DNA of 64,000 bases from Sphingomonas beigongshangi (GTDB taxonomy: Bacteria > Pseudomonadota > Alphaproteobacteria > Sphingomonadales > Sphingomonadaceae). Of the stretch, positions 23,748-32,680 are shown piece by piece. Below the pieces are notes generated by a model. It saw only the letters and a program-made list of their open reading frames with translations. It ran no database searches and was not told the origin of the DNA. The stretch is from positions 1 to 64,000 of the forward strand of contig NZ_JADHDT010000006.1 in the NCBI RefSeq assembly GCF_016820445.1, written 5' to 3'. The position numbers and the translations under genes were made by a program. The first letter of the stretch is position 1. Each line of letters begins with the position of its first letter.

Positions 23748-23915
23748 GTGGCGTGGCATGACAGCCGCACCTTCTACGCCTGCCTCTGCGGCGCGCGTGA
23801 CGAGCGTACCGGCGATGCTCCGGGGTCGCTGCCATGCTGGGGATGCGGGACGCGCACCATGCGGCAGTGGGTGCCGCCTGTCGTCGCCCACGAGCGCACA
23901 GCGGCACCGCGGTGA
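23748..23915 (+). CDS. 55-residue zinc-finger-like protein
   Basis: A GTG start at 23748 follows GGAGG by 9 bases and comes one base after the previous stop. The peptide contains FYACLCGARDERTG and LPCWGCGTRTM, two cysteine pairs (CxC and CxxC) that could bind zinc. It is the last gene before the NusG-like gene. Confidence 0.5.
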   Translation: MAWHDSRTFYACLCGARDERTGDAPGSLPCWGCGTRTMRQWVPPVVAHERTAAPR

Positions 23916-23963
23916 CGACGTTCTCACATTGTTCTATATTCGATAAGGCGAGCGGGGTTCATA

Positions 23964-24593
23964 ATGGTTGAGGAAGCGGGGGCGCGGCGCTGGTGCATGC
24001 TGCGGATGAGCGGGCAGCGAACGCTGGCGGTATGCCGTGCGCTGACGACGCTGGGTTATGACGCCTGGACGCCTCAGATCATCGTGCGTCGCCGCCGGCC
24101 ACGCAGCAAGAAGACGATCGAAATTGACGCCGCGATCCTGCCGACGTTCGTCTTCCTCCGCGCAGACCTGCTGCACGACCTATATCGGCTGATGGCCCAG
24201 CCTGGTCCAGGCCTGCCCGCTTTCTCGATCTTCACCTATGCCGGGCGGGTACCGTTGGTTGGCGACGCAGCCATGCGCGCGTTGCGTGATGAGGAAGCGC
24301 GTGCCGCCGCTGCTCACGAGGCCGTGCGCCAGCGCGAGAAGCTGTTGGCCGATCGTACCGCCGAACAGCGCCAGCGGGCAGCGCTTCGCGCCGGCGCACG
24401 CACGTATCAGACAGGCGAGCGGGTCACCATCGCTCAGCCGGCATTCGCAGGCATGACGGGCATCGTGGAGCGAGGCATGGGCAAGGCAGCTATCGTCAAT
24501 CTTGGCGGATCGATCAGTGTGACGATTGAGGCTTGGCTTCTCGAACCGGCTGGGGTAAATAGAGAACACGCCCTGGTGGGCGCCGCTGCATGA
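23964..24593 (+). CDS. NusG/RfaH-like transcription elongation factor (candidate late antiterminator)
   Basis: The 209-residue protein has an NGN-type N-terminus: RRWCMLRMSGQRTLAVCRAL, TLGYDAWTPQIIVRRRRPRS, then AAILPTFVFLRADLLHDLYR, as in NusG paralogues. A helical linker (about 105-150) leads to a KOW domain, YQTGERVTIAQPAFAGMTGI...GMGKAAIVNLGG. It lies just before the HNH/terminase genes, where lambdoid phages keep Q. Antitermination of the late operon is therefore inferred. A 48-bp AT-rich gap upstream may hold its own promoter. Confidence 0.8.
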   Translation: MVEEAGARRWCMLRMSGQRTLAVCRALTTLGYDAWTPQIIVRRRRPRSKKTIEIDAAILPTFVFLRADLLHDLYRLMAQPGPGLPAFSIFTYAGRVPLVGDAAMRALRDEEARAAAAHEAVRQREKLLADRTAEQRQRAALRAGARTYQTGERVTIAQPAFAGMTGIVERGMGKAAIVNLGGSISVTIEAWLLEPAGVNREHALVGAAA

Positions 24594-24691
24594 GCAGCCT
24601 GCGACGAGCTAATAGGACTGGCCAACCGGCTGCCCTCGTCCCCACCGATCACCGCGCTGAGGCGCGTATGAGCGGACAAGCGAAGCTATGA
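24590..24691 (+). CDS. 33-residue coupled micro-ORF
   Basis: MSSLRRANRTGQPAALVPTD, then HRAEARMSGQAKL. The ATG overlaps the NusG-like stop (ATGA) and its own stop overlaps the HNH start (ATGA), so ribosomes would pass through it. The peptide is basic and unstructured. It may act only as a coupling segment. Confidence 0.42.
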   Translation: MSSLRRANRTGQPAALVPTDHRAEARMSGQAKL

Positions 24692-25050
24692 CTGAACGGA
24701 AGCGAGGCAGGGCTGGCCAAGCACAGCGAGCGCGTCGCCTTGCCGCTGAGCCTCTGTGTCGCATCTGTTCTGAGCACGGTGTCATCACGCCTTCGACGGT
24801 GCCCGACCACATCATCCCACTAGCCAAGGGCGGCACCGACGACGACGCCAACATCCGCTGCCTCTGCGATCGCTGCCACCGCGCAGTGACCGCAGAGCAG
24901 TTCGGCCACGAGCGTCGGGCGAGCCTCGGGGCCTGCGATGCCAACGGGTTACCGACCGACCCAGCCCACCCGTGGGCAATTGCGACCGCCTCGCATTCCT
25001 GTTCCGACCTAGACGGCGTCCCGTATACCATCCGATCAGGACAGGCTTAG
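24688..25050 (+). CDS. Phage HNH endonuclease (packaging-associated)
   Basis: The 120-residue protein shows the HNH site: LCRICSEHGVITPSTVPDHI, IPLAKGGTDDDANIRCLCDR, then CHRAVTAEQFGH. CxxC...CxxC frames a zinc site and DHI/N/H form the catalytic motif. HNH proteins placed right before the terminase genes in HK97-like phages work with terminase during cos cleavage, which fits this position. Confidence 0.88.
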   Translation: MTERKRGRAGQAQRARRLAAEPLCRICSEHGVITPSTVPDHIIPLAKGGTDDDANIRCLCDRCHRAVTAEQFGHERRASLGACDANGLPTDPAHPWAIATASHSCSDLDGVPYTIRSGQA

Positions 25051-25179
25051 GTCCGGAGCGGACCTGCATCAGACCGAAACGGGCGCGACGACGCCGGGGG
25101 GGGCGGGTCAAAAGTCCAGATCAGACAGGCCGGACACCGGCGCCCCCTCGATTTTGATCGCTAATACAGGATTTGCTCC
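25049..25179. other. Candidate cos/packaging region before the terminase
   Basis: The 129-bp gap between the HNH gene and the small terminase holds a perfect hairpin, AGGTCCG-gag-CGGACCT (25049-25065), and a run of G at 25096-25103. HNH nuclease, hairpin and terminase order is typical for cos phages. The actual nick sites cannot be seen. Confidence 0.4.
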
Positions 25180-25650
25180 ATGGCCCGTCGCCAGCGCATC
25201 GACAGCGCGGCGGGAGCGGTGGCGACGATGGCCGCAGCCGCGCGCGACCTCTCCCCGCCGGCGCATATCAAGATCCGGAAGGGCGACCTTCCATTCTGGG
25301 ACGTCGTGATCGCCGAGAAGCCGAAGTCCGAATGGACCGACAGTGACCTCGTCGTGGCCGCGAACCTCGCGCGCGCAATGGCGGACGCTGAGCGGGTCGC
25401 GGGCTATACGGTCGTCGGCGGGGGAAACATCAATCAGCGCAAGCTGCTGGAGACGATCGAGGTCAGTGACAAGCTGGCGCGCAGAATTGTGACGCTCCGT
25501 CGAGCCCTCGGCCTCGACAACCGCGCGAAGAATGGTGAGCAGCGCGACGTCAACCGACGGCGCGAGCACGCGGCCGGGATCGAAGGCGGCCATAATCCCA
25601 TGGTCGATGACAGGGACGGCCTGCTGGCGAGGCCGCAAGGCAGCGCGTGA
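25180..25650 (+). CDS. Terminase small subunit
   Basis: The 156-residue protein contains PAHIKIRKGDLPFWDVVIAE and WTDSDLVVAANLARAMADAE, typical of small terminases of the P27/HK97-like group, and a helix-rich middle ending RIVTLRRALGLDNRAKNGEQ. It recognises the packaging site and feeds DNA to the large subunit, with which it overlaps by GTGA. Confidence 0.8.
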   Translation: MARRQRIDSAAGAVATMAAAARDLSPPAHIKIRKGDLPFWDVVIAEKPKSEWTDSDLVVAANLARAMADAERVAGYTVVGGGNINQRKLLETIEVSDKLARRIVTLRRALGLDNRAKNGEQRDVNRRREHAAGIEGGHNPMVDDRDGLLARPQGSA

Positions 25651-27179
25651 CCCGGGGCGAGCGCGTCATCGCGTTCATCCATCGGTATTGCGTCGTGCCG
25701 GAAGGAAAGCTGGTCGGGAAGCCGATGCGGCTCGAACCGTTCCAGCAGAAGTTCATCCTCGACGTCTACGACAATCCGGCGGGCACCACTGAGGGTATCC
25801 TCTCCATCGCTCGCAAGAACGGCAAATCTGGCCTGATCGCCGCGATCCTTCTCGCGCACATCGCGGGACCGGAGGCGCGGCTCAATAGCCAGATCGTCAG
25901 CGGTGCCCGATCTCGCGATCAGGCGGCATTGGTGTTCAATCTCGCTGCCAAGATGGTCTCGCTCTCGCGCGAGCTGGGGGGTGTCGAGGGCCGTGGCGCG
26001 CTGGTCAAGATCGTACCATCCGGGAAGCGGCTGATCGGCATCGCCAAAAACGTCGAGTACCGGGCACTGGCCGCGGAGGGATCGACATCGCACGGCCTAT
26101 CGCCCGTCCTGGCAATCCTCGACGAACTCGGCCAGGTTCGCGGCGATCACGACGATTTTGTCGAGGCGATCGAGACGGCGAGCGGCGCCTATGACGACGC
26201 GCTCCGACTGATCATTTCGACGCAGGCGCCTACCGACGCTGATATGCTGTCGGTCAAGATCGACGATGCTAGGCGATCGGGCGATCCGAAGATCGTCTGC
26301 CACGTCTACGAGGCGCCGGCAGGCTGTGACGTTCTCGACCCGGAGGGACACCGAGCCGCAAATCCGGCTCTGGGCACTTTCCGGTCGGAGGTGGAATTGC
26401 TGGCGGCGGCGGAAAAGGCCAGCCGCATGCCGTCGGCGGAGAATGGGTTCCGCAACCTATACCTCAACCAACGGGTCAACCGGTTCTCGCCGTTCATCGC
26501 ACCGGGCGTCTGGCTGGCCTGCAATAGTGCGGTCGACGATGAGGCCTTCCGCCAAGGGCTGGTTTTCGGCGGCCTGGATCTCGCCGAAACGACCGACCTT
26601 TGCGCGTTCGTGCTGATTGCCTTCTGGCAGGGCAAGTGGCACGTCAAAGCGTGGTTCTGGAAGCCGGAACAGACCGTCGCCGATCACGCCAAGCGCGACC
26701 GGGTGCCCTACGATCGCTGGGTCAAGGACGGGCTGATCGAGACGACGCCGGGTGTCGCGGTCGATTACGAGTTCGTGGCCACTAAGATCGGCCAGATCAC
26801 CAATGGGATGAACGTCGGCCGCATCGGGTTCGACCGATACCGCTTCAAGACGCTCGACGCGCAGATGAGCAAGCTGGGGATCATCCTCCCCTTTGAGCCC
26901 TTCGGCCAGGGCCACGTCAGCATGGCGCCGGCGATGGATACGACCGAGATCGCATTTCTCAACGAGCAGGTCGCCCACGGCGGCCACCCGGTCATGACGA
27001 TGTGTGCGGCGAACGCCGTGGTCGAGAAGAACGCCGCGGGCGATCGGAAGCTAAACAAGGCGAAGAGCACCGGCCGCATCGACGGGATGGTCGCACTGGT
27101 CATGGCAATGGGGGTGGCGGCAGCTCAGACGGCGGAGGGTCCCTCCGTCTACGAGAACCGCGGCTTGCTATCGTTTTGA
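25647..27179 (+). CDS. Terminase large subunit (Terminase_1 family)
   Basis: The 510-residue motor protein has an ATPase domain (Walker A ARKNGKS at 55-61; Walker B LAILDELG near 153; coupling motif ISTQAPTD) and a nuclease half with Asp residues in FGGLDLAETTD and GRIGFDRYRFK. It opens LVGKPMRLEPFQQKFILDVY, the usual entry to this family. It pumps and cuts DNA during capsid filling. GTG start, coupled to the small subunit. Confidence 0.95.
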   Translation: MTRGERVIAFIHRYCVVPEGKLVGKPMRLEPFQQKFILDVYDNPAGTTEGILSIARKNGKSGLIAAILLAHIAGPEARLNSQIVSGARSRDQAALVFNLAAKMVSLSRELGGVEGRGALVKIVPSGKRLIGIAKNVEYRALAAEGSTSHGLSPVLAILDELGQVRGDHDDFVEAIETASGAYDDALRLIISTQAPTDADMLSVKIDDARRSGDPKIVCHVYEAPAGCDVLDPEGHRAANPALGTFRSEVELLAAAEKASRMPSAENGFRNLYLNQRVNRFSPFIAPGVWLACNSAVDDEAFRQGLVFGGLDLAETTDLCAFVLIAFWQGKWHVKAWFWKPEQTVADHAKRDRVPYDRWVKDGLIETTPGVAVDYEFVATKIGQITNGMNVGRIGFDRYRFKTLDAQMSKLGIILPFEPFGQGHVSMAPAMDTTEIAFLNEQVAHGGHPVMTMCAANAVVEKNAAGDRKLNKAKSTGRIDGMVALVMAMGVAAAQTAEGPSVYENRGLLSF

Positions 27180-27189
27180 GGGAGGTCGG

Positions 27190-28443
27190 ATGAAGCTGTT
27201 CGGCCTGACGATCACGCGCGAAACGGCGGCGATGAACCTGCCCCGCATCGCCGCGCTCGGCAATACACCCTATTCATGGGACCTGAGCGATCCTCGCACC
27301 GCTGACTATCTGCGCGGCGGTCGGATGACGGCATCCGGAAAGACCGTCACCGAGAAGTCGGCACTCAGCAATTCGACGTTCTTCCGTGCGGTCAACCTGA
27401 TCACCGGCGCGATCGGCATGCTGCCGGTCAATCTGCTGAAGAAAACGGAGGCTGGCGCCGAAAAGGCCGATGGGCACCCGGTGCAACGCCTCCTTCGGAC
27501 GCGGCCGAACGATTGGCAGACGCCTCTCCAGTTCAAGGCGTACATGCAAGGTAGGGCGCTGCTCCACGGCAATGCCTATGCGTTCAAAGTGCGATCGGGC
27601 GCGCGGGTCATCTCGCTCATTCCGCTCGACCCAAGACGGGTGACGGTGAAGCTAGGCGCCGACTGGCGCCGAGAATATTGCTGGACGAAGCCGGACGGCA
27701 AGCAGGTGACCCTGTCGCAGGACGATGTTCTGCATCTCGCCGCGCCATTCTCCTCTGACGGCATCACCGGGGATGCGCTGCTCAACGTCGCGGCGGAAGC
27801 CTTGGGGCTGGCAGAGACGGCCGACGAGGCGGCCGCCCGACTGCTGCGCAATGGCGCCTATGTCGGAGGCGTGCTGAAGCACCCGAAACAGCTGTCGCGC
27901 GAGGCTATCCTCAACCTGCGCCAGCAATTCGAAGAGCGGTACGCTGGCGCTGAAAATGCCGGAAAATGGCTGGTCGCCGAAGAGGGCATGGAGCCCTCGC
28001 CCTTCGGCATGAACGGTCAGCAGGCACAAGGATTGGAACAGCGGCAACACCAAGCCGAAGAGGTCTCACGATTCACGGGCGTACCGCGGCCTCTACTCAT
28101 GTTCGACGAGACCAGCTGGGGCAGCGGTATCGAGGTCCTCGGCATCTTCCTCGTGACGTATTGCCTCCAGCCTTGGTTCACCGCTTGGGAAGAGGCAATT
28201 GAACGCTCCCTGCTGACGGACGCCGAGCAGGCAACGCACGACGTCAAGTTCAATGCCGGCGCGCTGCTCCGCGGTTCGCTGAAGGATCAAGCGGAGATCC
28301 TGTCGAAGATGATCGGCGGGCCCGGTGCGGCCGGTTGGGGCGTGCCGAACGAGGCTCGCGAGATGATGGACATGAACCACCAGCCCTGGGGTGACGCCCC
28401 GGCCTGGATGACACCCGAGGTGGACAATGCGCCGCAGCCCTGA
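27190..28443 (+). CDS. Phage portal protein (HK97 family)
   Basis: The 417-residue protein shows the HK97-type portal pattern: ALSNSTFFRAVNLITGAIGM, LPVNLLKK, QFKAYMQGRALLHGNAYAF, then ISLIPLDPRRVTVKL and FTGVPRPLLMFDETSWGSGI. It forms the twelve-fold portal ring for DNA entry. It lies 10 bp after the large terminase and overlaps the protease gene by 17 bp. Confidence 0.94.
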   Translation: MKLFGLTITRETAAMNLPRIAALGNTPYSWDLSDPRTADYLRGGRMTASGKTVTEKSALSNSTFFRAVNLITGAIGMLPVNLLKKTEAGAEKADGHPVQRLLRTRPNDWQTPLQFKAYMQGRALLHGNAYAFKVRSGARVISLIPLDPRRVTVKLGADWRREYCWTKPDGKQVTLSQDDVLHLAAPFSSDGITGDALLNVAAEALGLAETADEAAARLLRNGAYVGGVLKHPKQLSREAILNLRQQFEERYAGAENAGKWLVAEEGMEPSPFGMNGQQAQGLEQRQHQAEEVSRFTGVPRPLLMFDETSWGSGIEVLGIFLVTYCLQPWFTAWEEAIERSLLTDAEQATHDVKFNAGALLRGSLKDQAEILSKMIGGPGAAGWGVPNEAREMMDMNHQPWGDAPAWMTPEVDNAPQP

Positions 28444-29308
28444 ACTTCGCGTGTTTGCCCGCGAGCGCCCCGGCGCCCTGCCCGTCCCGGGCAGCCGCGA
28501 CATCTCTGCGCTCGCGAAGCCGAACGTGCTGGATCGCTGGAACGACGACGGCGCCGGCATCCGAGCTGTCGCGACCGGCGATAACGTCATCACCATGTTT
28601 GGCGCGATCGGCGAGGATTATTGGTCGGATAATCCGATCACGGCGAAGAAGGTTGCTGCGCAGCTGCGCGCAATCGGCGACCGCCCCGTCGAGGTTCAGA
28701 TCAACAGCCCCGGCGGCGACATGTTCGAAGGCATCGCCATCTACAACGTCCTGCGCGAGCATCCGCAAGACATCACCGTGAAGGTGATGGGGATGGCGGC
28801 CTCGGCGGCGTCGATTATCGCCATGGCAGGCAACACGGTGGAGATCGGCGCGGCCAGCTTCATCATGATCCACAACTGCTGGGTCCTCGCGATCGGCAAC
28901 CGCCATGATATGGCGGAGACCGCGACCTTCCTCGCACCATTCGATCAGGCAATGGCTGACCTTTACGCTCAGCGTACGGGCAGTGATGTCGCTGACGTCC
29001 AGAAGTGGATGGACGCTGAGACGTTCATGTCCGGCAGCATGGCCATCGAGCGCGGCTTCGCAGATGCGATGCTCTCCGCCGATCAGGTGGCTGTCGACGA
29101 GGAAGCGAAAGCGGCCGATCGCCACGTCAACGAGCTCCGGGCGATGGAACTGTCGCTTGTCGCATCCGGGCACACCCGCACCGAAGCGCGGGCTCGCATC
29201 AACAAGATCAAGGGCACGCCAGGCGCTGCCCTCGAACCCGCTGCCACGCCGGGCGCTGGCGGCATCGCAACCGACGATCTCGTCGGCCTTCTTGCCAAGT
29301 TTCACTGA
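28427..29308 (+). CDS. ClpP-like prohead protease (S14/S49 type)
   Basis: The 293-residue protein has VEVQINSPGGDMFEGIAIYN, then VMGMAASAASIIAMAGNTVE with catalytic Ser126, and FIMIHNCW with His149. It is a ClpP-fold head maturation protease. The region after residue 220 is a helical, partly scaffold-like extension, so protease and scaffold may be one chain. It precedes the major capsid gene by 10 bp. Confidence 0.92.
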   Translation: MRRSPELRVFARERPGALPVPGSRDISALAKPNVLDRWNDDGAGIRAVATGDNVITMFGAIGEDYWSDNPITAKKVAAQLRAIGDRPVEVQINSPGGDMFEGIAIYNVLREHPQDITVKVMGMAASAASIIAMAGNTVEIGAASFIMIHNCWVLAIGNRHDMAETATFLAPFDQAMADLYAQRTGSDVADVQKWMDAETFMSGSMAIERGFADAMLSADQVAVDEEAKAADRHVNELRAMELSLVASGHTRTEARARINKIKGTPGAALEPAATPGAGGIATDDLVGLLAKFH

Positions 29309-29318
29309 GAGGTACATC

Positions 29319-30572
29319 ATGAAGACCCCTGCGATGCTCGCCCTTGCCGCGAGCAGCGCGCTGGCCATGCCGCGCGCCATTACCGCTTCGCCGATCCGCA
29401 TGGACGGTGCCGACCCCAAGACGCTGATCGAAGAGATCGGGCGTCAAGTCACCGCCATGCGCGAGAAGCAGGACGCCTTGTCCGCCAAGGTCGATCCGCT
29501 CGACACCGCCCAGATCGCCGCGATGAACGAGTCGATCGGCACGATGCAGTCGACACTCGACGGCTTCGCAGCGCAGATGGCGGCAGCGAAGCTCGGTCAG
29601 GGCACCGGCCCGAAGCAGCCGGAGGACCCCGAATATTCGGCAGCGTTTAACGCGCATATCCGCAAGAACGAGATCAGTGCCGCCATGTCGGTGGGCTCGA
29701 ACCCCGACGGCGGTTACACCGCCCCGGTGGAATGGGATCGCACCATTCAGGGCCGCCTGAAGCTGATCTCGCCGATGCGCCAGTATTCGACCGTCGAGAC
29801 GGTCGGCACTGCCGGGTTCGTCAAGCTGTTCAACGATCGCGCGGTCGGCTCCGGCTGGGTCGGCGAGACGGCGAGCCGCCCCGCAACCTCGACGCCGCAG
29901 CTGTCGCCGCTCACCTTCGGCAACGGCGAAATCTATGCCTTCCCGTTCGTCACCCAGCAGCTGCTCGACGACAGCCAGATCGACATTGAGGGATGGCTAT
30001 CGGGCGAGGTCGCGACCGAGTTCGATCGCCAGGAGGCGATCGCATTCCTGTCCGGCAACGGCGTGAACAAGCCGCAGGGTCTGCTGAACTATATCACCGG
30101 CGGCAGCGCGGCGGCGATCCACCCGTGGGGCGACATCAAGTCGCTGAACAGCGGCACCGCTGCCGCGGTCGACAAGCCGGACAACATCGTCAAGCTCGTC
30201 TACTCTCTCCCGACGCAGTATCAGGGCAACGCCCGGTTCTTCGCCAACCTTAACACGCACGGCACGTTGCGCCTGCTGAAGGATGGCCAGGGCAACTATC
30301 TCTGGCAGCCGAGCTACCAGGCCGGCGAACCGGCAACCTTGATGGGCCGCCCGCTCGTCGAGATGCCAGACCTGCCGGACATCGCCGCAGGCTCGTTCTC
30401 GCTGCTCTATGGCGACATGGCCGAGACGTACCTGATCATGGATCGCATCGGCGTGCGGGTCATCCGCGACGCGCTGACCAACAAGCCGTTCATCGGCTTC
30501 TACACCACCAAGCGCGTCGGCGGCGGGGTCAAGAATCCCGATGCCATGAAGGCGCTCAAGACTTCTGCCTGA
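29319..30572 (+). CDS. Major capsid protein (HK97 fold)
   Basis: The 417-residue protein has an N-terminal coiled-coil delta-domain (LIEEIGRQVTAMREKQDALS, about 35-95) and the HK97 core starting after GSNPDGGYTAPVEWDR; VTQQLLDDSQIDIEGWLSGE and EAIAFLSGNGVNKPQGLLNY are the E-loop/A-domain hallmarks. The delta-domain is probably removed by the protease. The first 25 residues look like a signal peptide by chance (ASSALAMPRA); cleavage at maturation makes this irrelevant. Start at 29319, with GAGG upstream. Confidence 0.95.
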   Translation: MKTPAMLALAASSALAMPRAITASPIRMDGADPKTLIEEIGRQVTAMREKQDALSAKVDPLDTAQIAAMNESIGTMQSTLDGFAAQMAAAKLGQGTGPKQPEDPEYSAAFNAHIRKNEISAAMSVGSNPDGGYTAPVEWDRTIQGRLKLISPMRQYSTVETVGTAGFVKLFNDRAVGSGWVGETASRPATSTPQLSPLTFGNGEIYAFPFVTQQLLDDSQIDIEGWLSGEVATEFDRQEAIAFLSGNGVNKPQGLLNYITGGSAAAIHPWGDIKSLNSGTAAAVDKPDNIVKLVYSLPTQYQGNARFFANLNTHGTLRLLKDGQGNYLWQPSYQAGEPATLMGRPLVEMPDLPDIAAGSFSLLYGDMAETYLIMDRIGVRVIRDALTNKPFIGFYTTKRVGGGVKNPDAMKALKTSA

Positions 30573-30652
30573 TCTCTGCCGGGCTAGCGTGAGCTGGCCC
30601 GGTTCTTCGAAGCCGCGGTGCGCCACGGTTTCGGCGAACCCAGGAGACCACC

Positions 30653-30913
30653 ATGAAGACCGAAAAGACCCCGGTCCACGCGACCACGCAGGCCGATCTT
30701 GATACCTCGGGTGCGGCCAACATTGCAGCGGCCGACGCCTTCGACGCGGCAGGCGCGCCGCAGCAGATCGTTCCCGACGTCGATCCGGACCACCCGGCCG
30801 TCGACAACGATCCCCGTGCAAACACCACGGTTCAGCAGAACGCCATCGACTTCAACGATCCGACGCTGACGGGCGCCGAGGCAGTGGCGCAGAACCTCGA
30901 GGCCAACAAGTAA
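30653..30913 (+). CDS. Small acidic phage protein after the capsid
   Basis: The 86-residue product is acidic and rich in Ala, Asp and Asn (AANIAAADAFDAAGAPQQIV; PDVDPDHPAVDNDP) with no hydrophobic core. GGAG lies before its ATG. Its place between capsid and connector suggests a head decoration or assembly protein, or an unstructured accessory; not recognised. Confidence 0.6.
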   Translation: MKTEKTPVHATTQADLDTSGAANIAAADAFDAAGAPQQIVPDVDPDHPAVDNDPRANTTVQQNAIDFNDPTLTGAEAVAQNLEANK

Positions 30914-30917
30914 GACC

Positions 30918-31496
30918 ATGCGCGTCTTCGTCGTCACCCCTCCCGAGCCGGTGGTGTCCCTTGCGGATGCCAAGCGCCATCTGCGCGTGGATGGGAACGA
31001 CGAAGATGCCCTGATCGAGGCGATGATCGCCGCGGCCACGGGGCATATCGACGGCCCTGACGGCTGGCTTGGCCGCGCGCTCGGCGTTCAGATCCTCGAG
31101 GCGCGCACCGACTTCAGCTGCGGCAGCAGCATCCGCTTGCCTTTCCGGCCGGTCGTCGAATTGGTCAGCGTGTCGTGGTTCGACCGCGGCAACGTCGAGC
31201 AGATGGTCGACCTTGAGGATCTGGAGCTGCTCGGCTCCGATCTCATCGCCGCGGGCACCGCCTGGCCGTGGTCGGCCGGCTCGACTCGGCGCGAGGCCAT
31301 CCGCATCCGGTACCGGGCCGGCTATCCGAATTACGGCAACGGCTCGACCCTACCCGCCCCGATCCGCGCCGCAATCCTGCTCATGGTCGGCGACCTCTAC
31401 CGCAATCGCGACACCACGGCGGTCGGCACAATCAGCAAGATCGATATGTCGACGACGGTCGAGAACCTGCTCGCCCCCTTCCGGGTCTTCGCCTGA
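30918..31496 (+). CDS. Head-tail connector protein (gp6-like)
   Basis: The 192-residue protein begins VVTPPEPVVSLADAKRHLRV followed by DALIEAMIAAATGHIDG, the classical start of HK97 gp6-like / phiE125 gp8 connectors, and ends AAILLMVGDLYRNRDTT. It forms the ring below the portal. The stop shares bases with the next start (TGATG). Confidence 0.86.
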   Translation: MRVFVVTPPEPVVSLADAKRHLRVDGNDEDALIEAMIAAATGHIDGPDGWLGRALGVQILEARTDFSCGSSIRLPFRPVVELVSVSWFDRGNVEQMVDLEDLELLGSDLIAAGTAWPWSAGSTRREAIRIRYRAGYPNYGNGSTLPAPIRAAILLMVGDLYRNRDTTAVGTISKIDMSTTVENLLAPFRVFA

Positions 31497-31828
31497 TGGA
31501 TGCCGGATCGCTCGACCGCCGCGTCACGTTGCACCGTGCCGGCGTCGTTGAGAATGAGCATGGCGATATGGTGCAGGGCTGGTCTGAGCTGGCCACGGTA
31601 TGGGCGTCGGTCCGCCCGTCGCCCGGGTCTGAGCGGCTCGCCAGCGCCGAGGCTGCCGCCAACGCGCCGACGGTCGTCACCATCCGGTGGTCATCGATGG
31701 TCGCCGCCCTCAGCCCTGCCGATCGTCTCGAATATCCGGTCGGGTCCGGCCGGTTCTTCAACATCGTCAGCGTCGTCGAGCTTGGCCGCCGGGACGGCCT
31801 GCAAGTCGCCGCCATCGGCCGGGCATAG
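31496..31828 (+). CDS. Phage head closure protein
   Basis: The 110-residue protein (AGSLDRRVTLHRAGVVENEH then GWSELATVWASVRPSPG) matches the SPP1 gp16-like head closure family: opening 'LxxRVTLxR', central 'WSELATVWAxVxP'. It seals the connector ring below the portal. Confidence 0.85.
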   Translation: MDAGSLDRRVTLHRAGVVENEHGDMVQGWSELATVWASVRPSPGSERLASAEAAANAPTVVTIRWSSMVAALSPADRLEYPVGSGRFFNIVSVVELGRRDGLQVAAIGRA

Positions 31829-31830
31829 CC

Positions 31831-32283
31831 GTGAAGGTCACGATCAAGGTCGAGGGCCTGGCGCAGCTGGAGAGCGCGCTGCTCGAATTGCCGAAGAGCA
31901 CGAACAAGGCGGTGCTGCGGCGCGTGGCGAAAAAGGCCCTTGCCCCTTTCGATGCCGCCTGGCGCGCGAAGGCGCCGCGACTGACCGGCGCGCTGGAGGG
32001 GTCAGGGGGCGTGGGCACCAAGCTGACCAGCCGCCAGGCGCGTATGAACCGGAAGCGCGACGACAAGTCGTATATCGAGATGTACGCCGGCCCGAACAAT
32101 CCGGCAGCGGTGCCGCAGGAGTTCGGTACGGTCGACCAGAAGGCCCAGCCCTTCGCCCGCCCCGCCTGGGATGAAACGCAGGACGAGACGCTTGCAATCG
32201 TCCGCGAAGAGCTTGGCGGCGAGATCGACAAGGCCGCCGAGCGCCTCGCCCGCAAGGCGGCGCGCGCAGCTGGGAGGGGGTAG
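31831..32283 (+). CDS. HK97 gp10-family tail component
   Basis: The 150-residue product (GTG start) begins KVTIKVEGLAQLESALLELP, then AKKALAPFDAAWRAKAPRLT and QEFGTVDQKAQPFARPAWDE. The 'EFGTxxQxAxPFxRPAxD' stretch is the hallmark of HK97 gp10-like proteins, which link head completion and tail assembly. Confidence 0.88.
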   Translation: MKVTIKVEGLAQLESALLELPKSTNKAVLRRVAKKALAPFDAAWRAKAPRLTGALEGSGGVGTKLTSRQARMNRKRDDKSYIEMYAGPNNPAAVPQEFGTVDQKAQPFARPAWDETQDETLAIVREELGGEIDKAAERLARKAARAAGRG

Positions 32284-32286
32284 CCG

Positions 32287-32667
32287 ATGGCGATGAGCGC
32301 CGATTTGCGCGACCGCCTCACCGCCGCTGGCCTCGCCGCATACCGTGACGAGGCGCCGCAGGGGTCGCCCCGCCCGTTCGTCATCATCCTTGTCGTGTCC
32401 GATCCTCGGCCGAGCACCTACGACGGCCGCACCCAGCTGCGCGAGACGCGTACCCAGCTCGACTGCCAGGCACTCAGCCGCGGCGATGCCGATGCGCTGG
32501 CCGAGCAGGTCATCGCGATTGCAGAAGTCGCCGGCGTCGTCGGCACCACCCGCTTCGCCCGTTCCTTCGTCGATTCCTCTCGCGCCTATTCAGAGCGGCA
32601 GGACACCGGCGAGACCATCTTCGTCACCTCGCTCGATCTCATGATCTGGCACGCACCGGCCGAATAG
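32287..32667 (+). CDS. Tail completion protein (DUF3168-like)
   Basis: The 126-residue protein has DLRDRLTAAGLAAYRDEAPQ, FVIILVVSDPRPSTYDGRTQ and TRTQLDCQALSRGDADALAE. The order (DR.. variable, TRVQLDC-like strand, then A-L helix) and place between gp10 and the tail tube fit the DUF3168 tail terminator family. Confidence 0.78.
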   Translation: MAMSADLRDRLTAAGLAAYRDEAPQGSPRPFVIILVVSDPRPSTYDGRTQLRETRTQLDCQALSRGDADALAEQVIAIAEVAGVVGTTRFARSFVDSSRAYSERQDTGETIFVTSLDLMIWHAPAE

Positions 32668-32680
32668 GAGGGCCTATCCC

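Noticed and set aside
29319..29394. Signal peptide on the capsid protein
   Set aside because: The hydrophobic front resembles a signal peptide, but the protein is an HK97 capsid whose N-terminal domain is normally cleaved inside the prohead.
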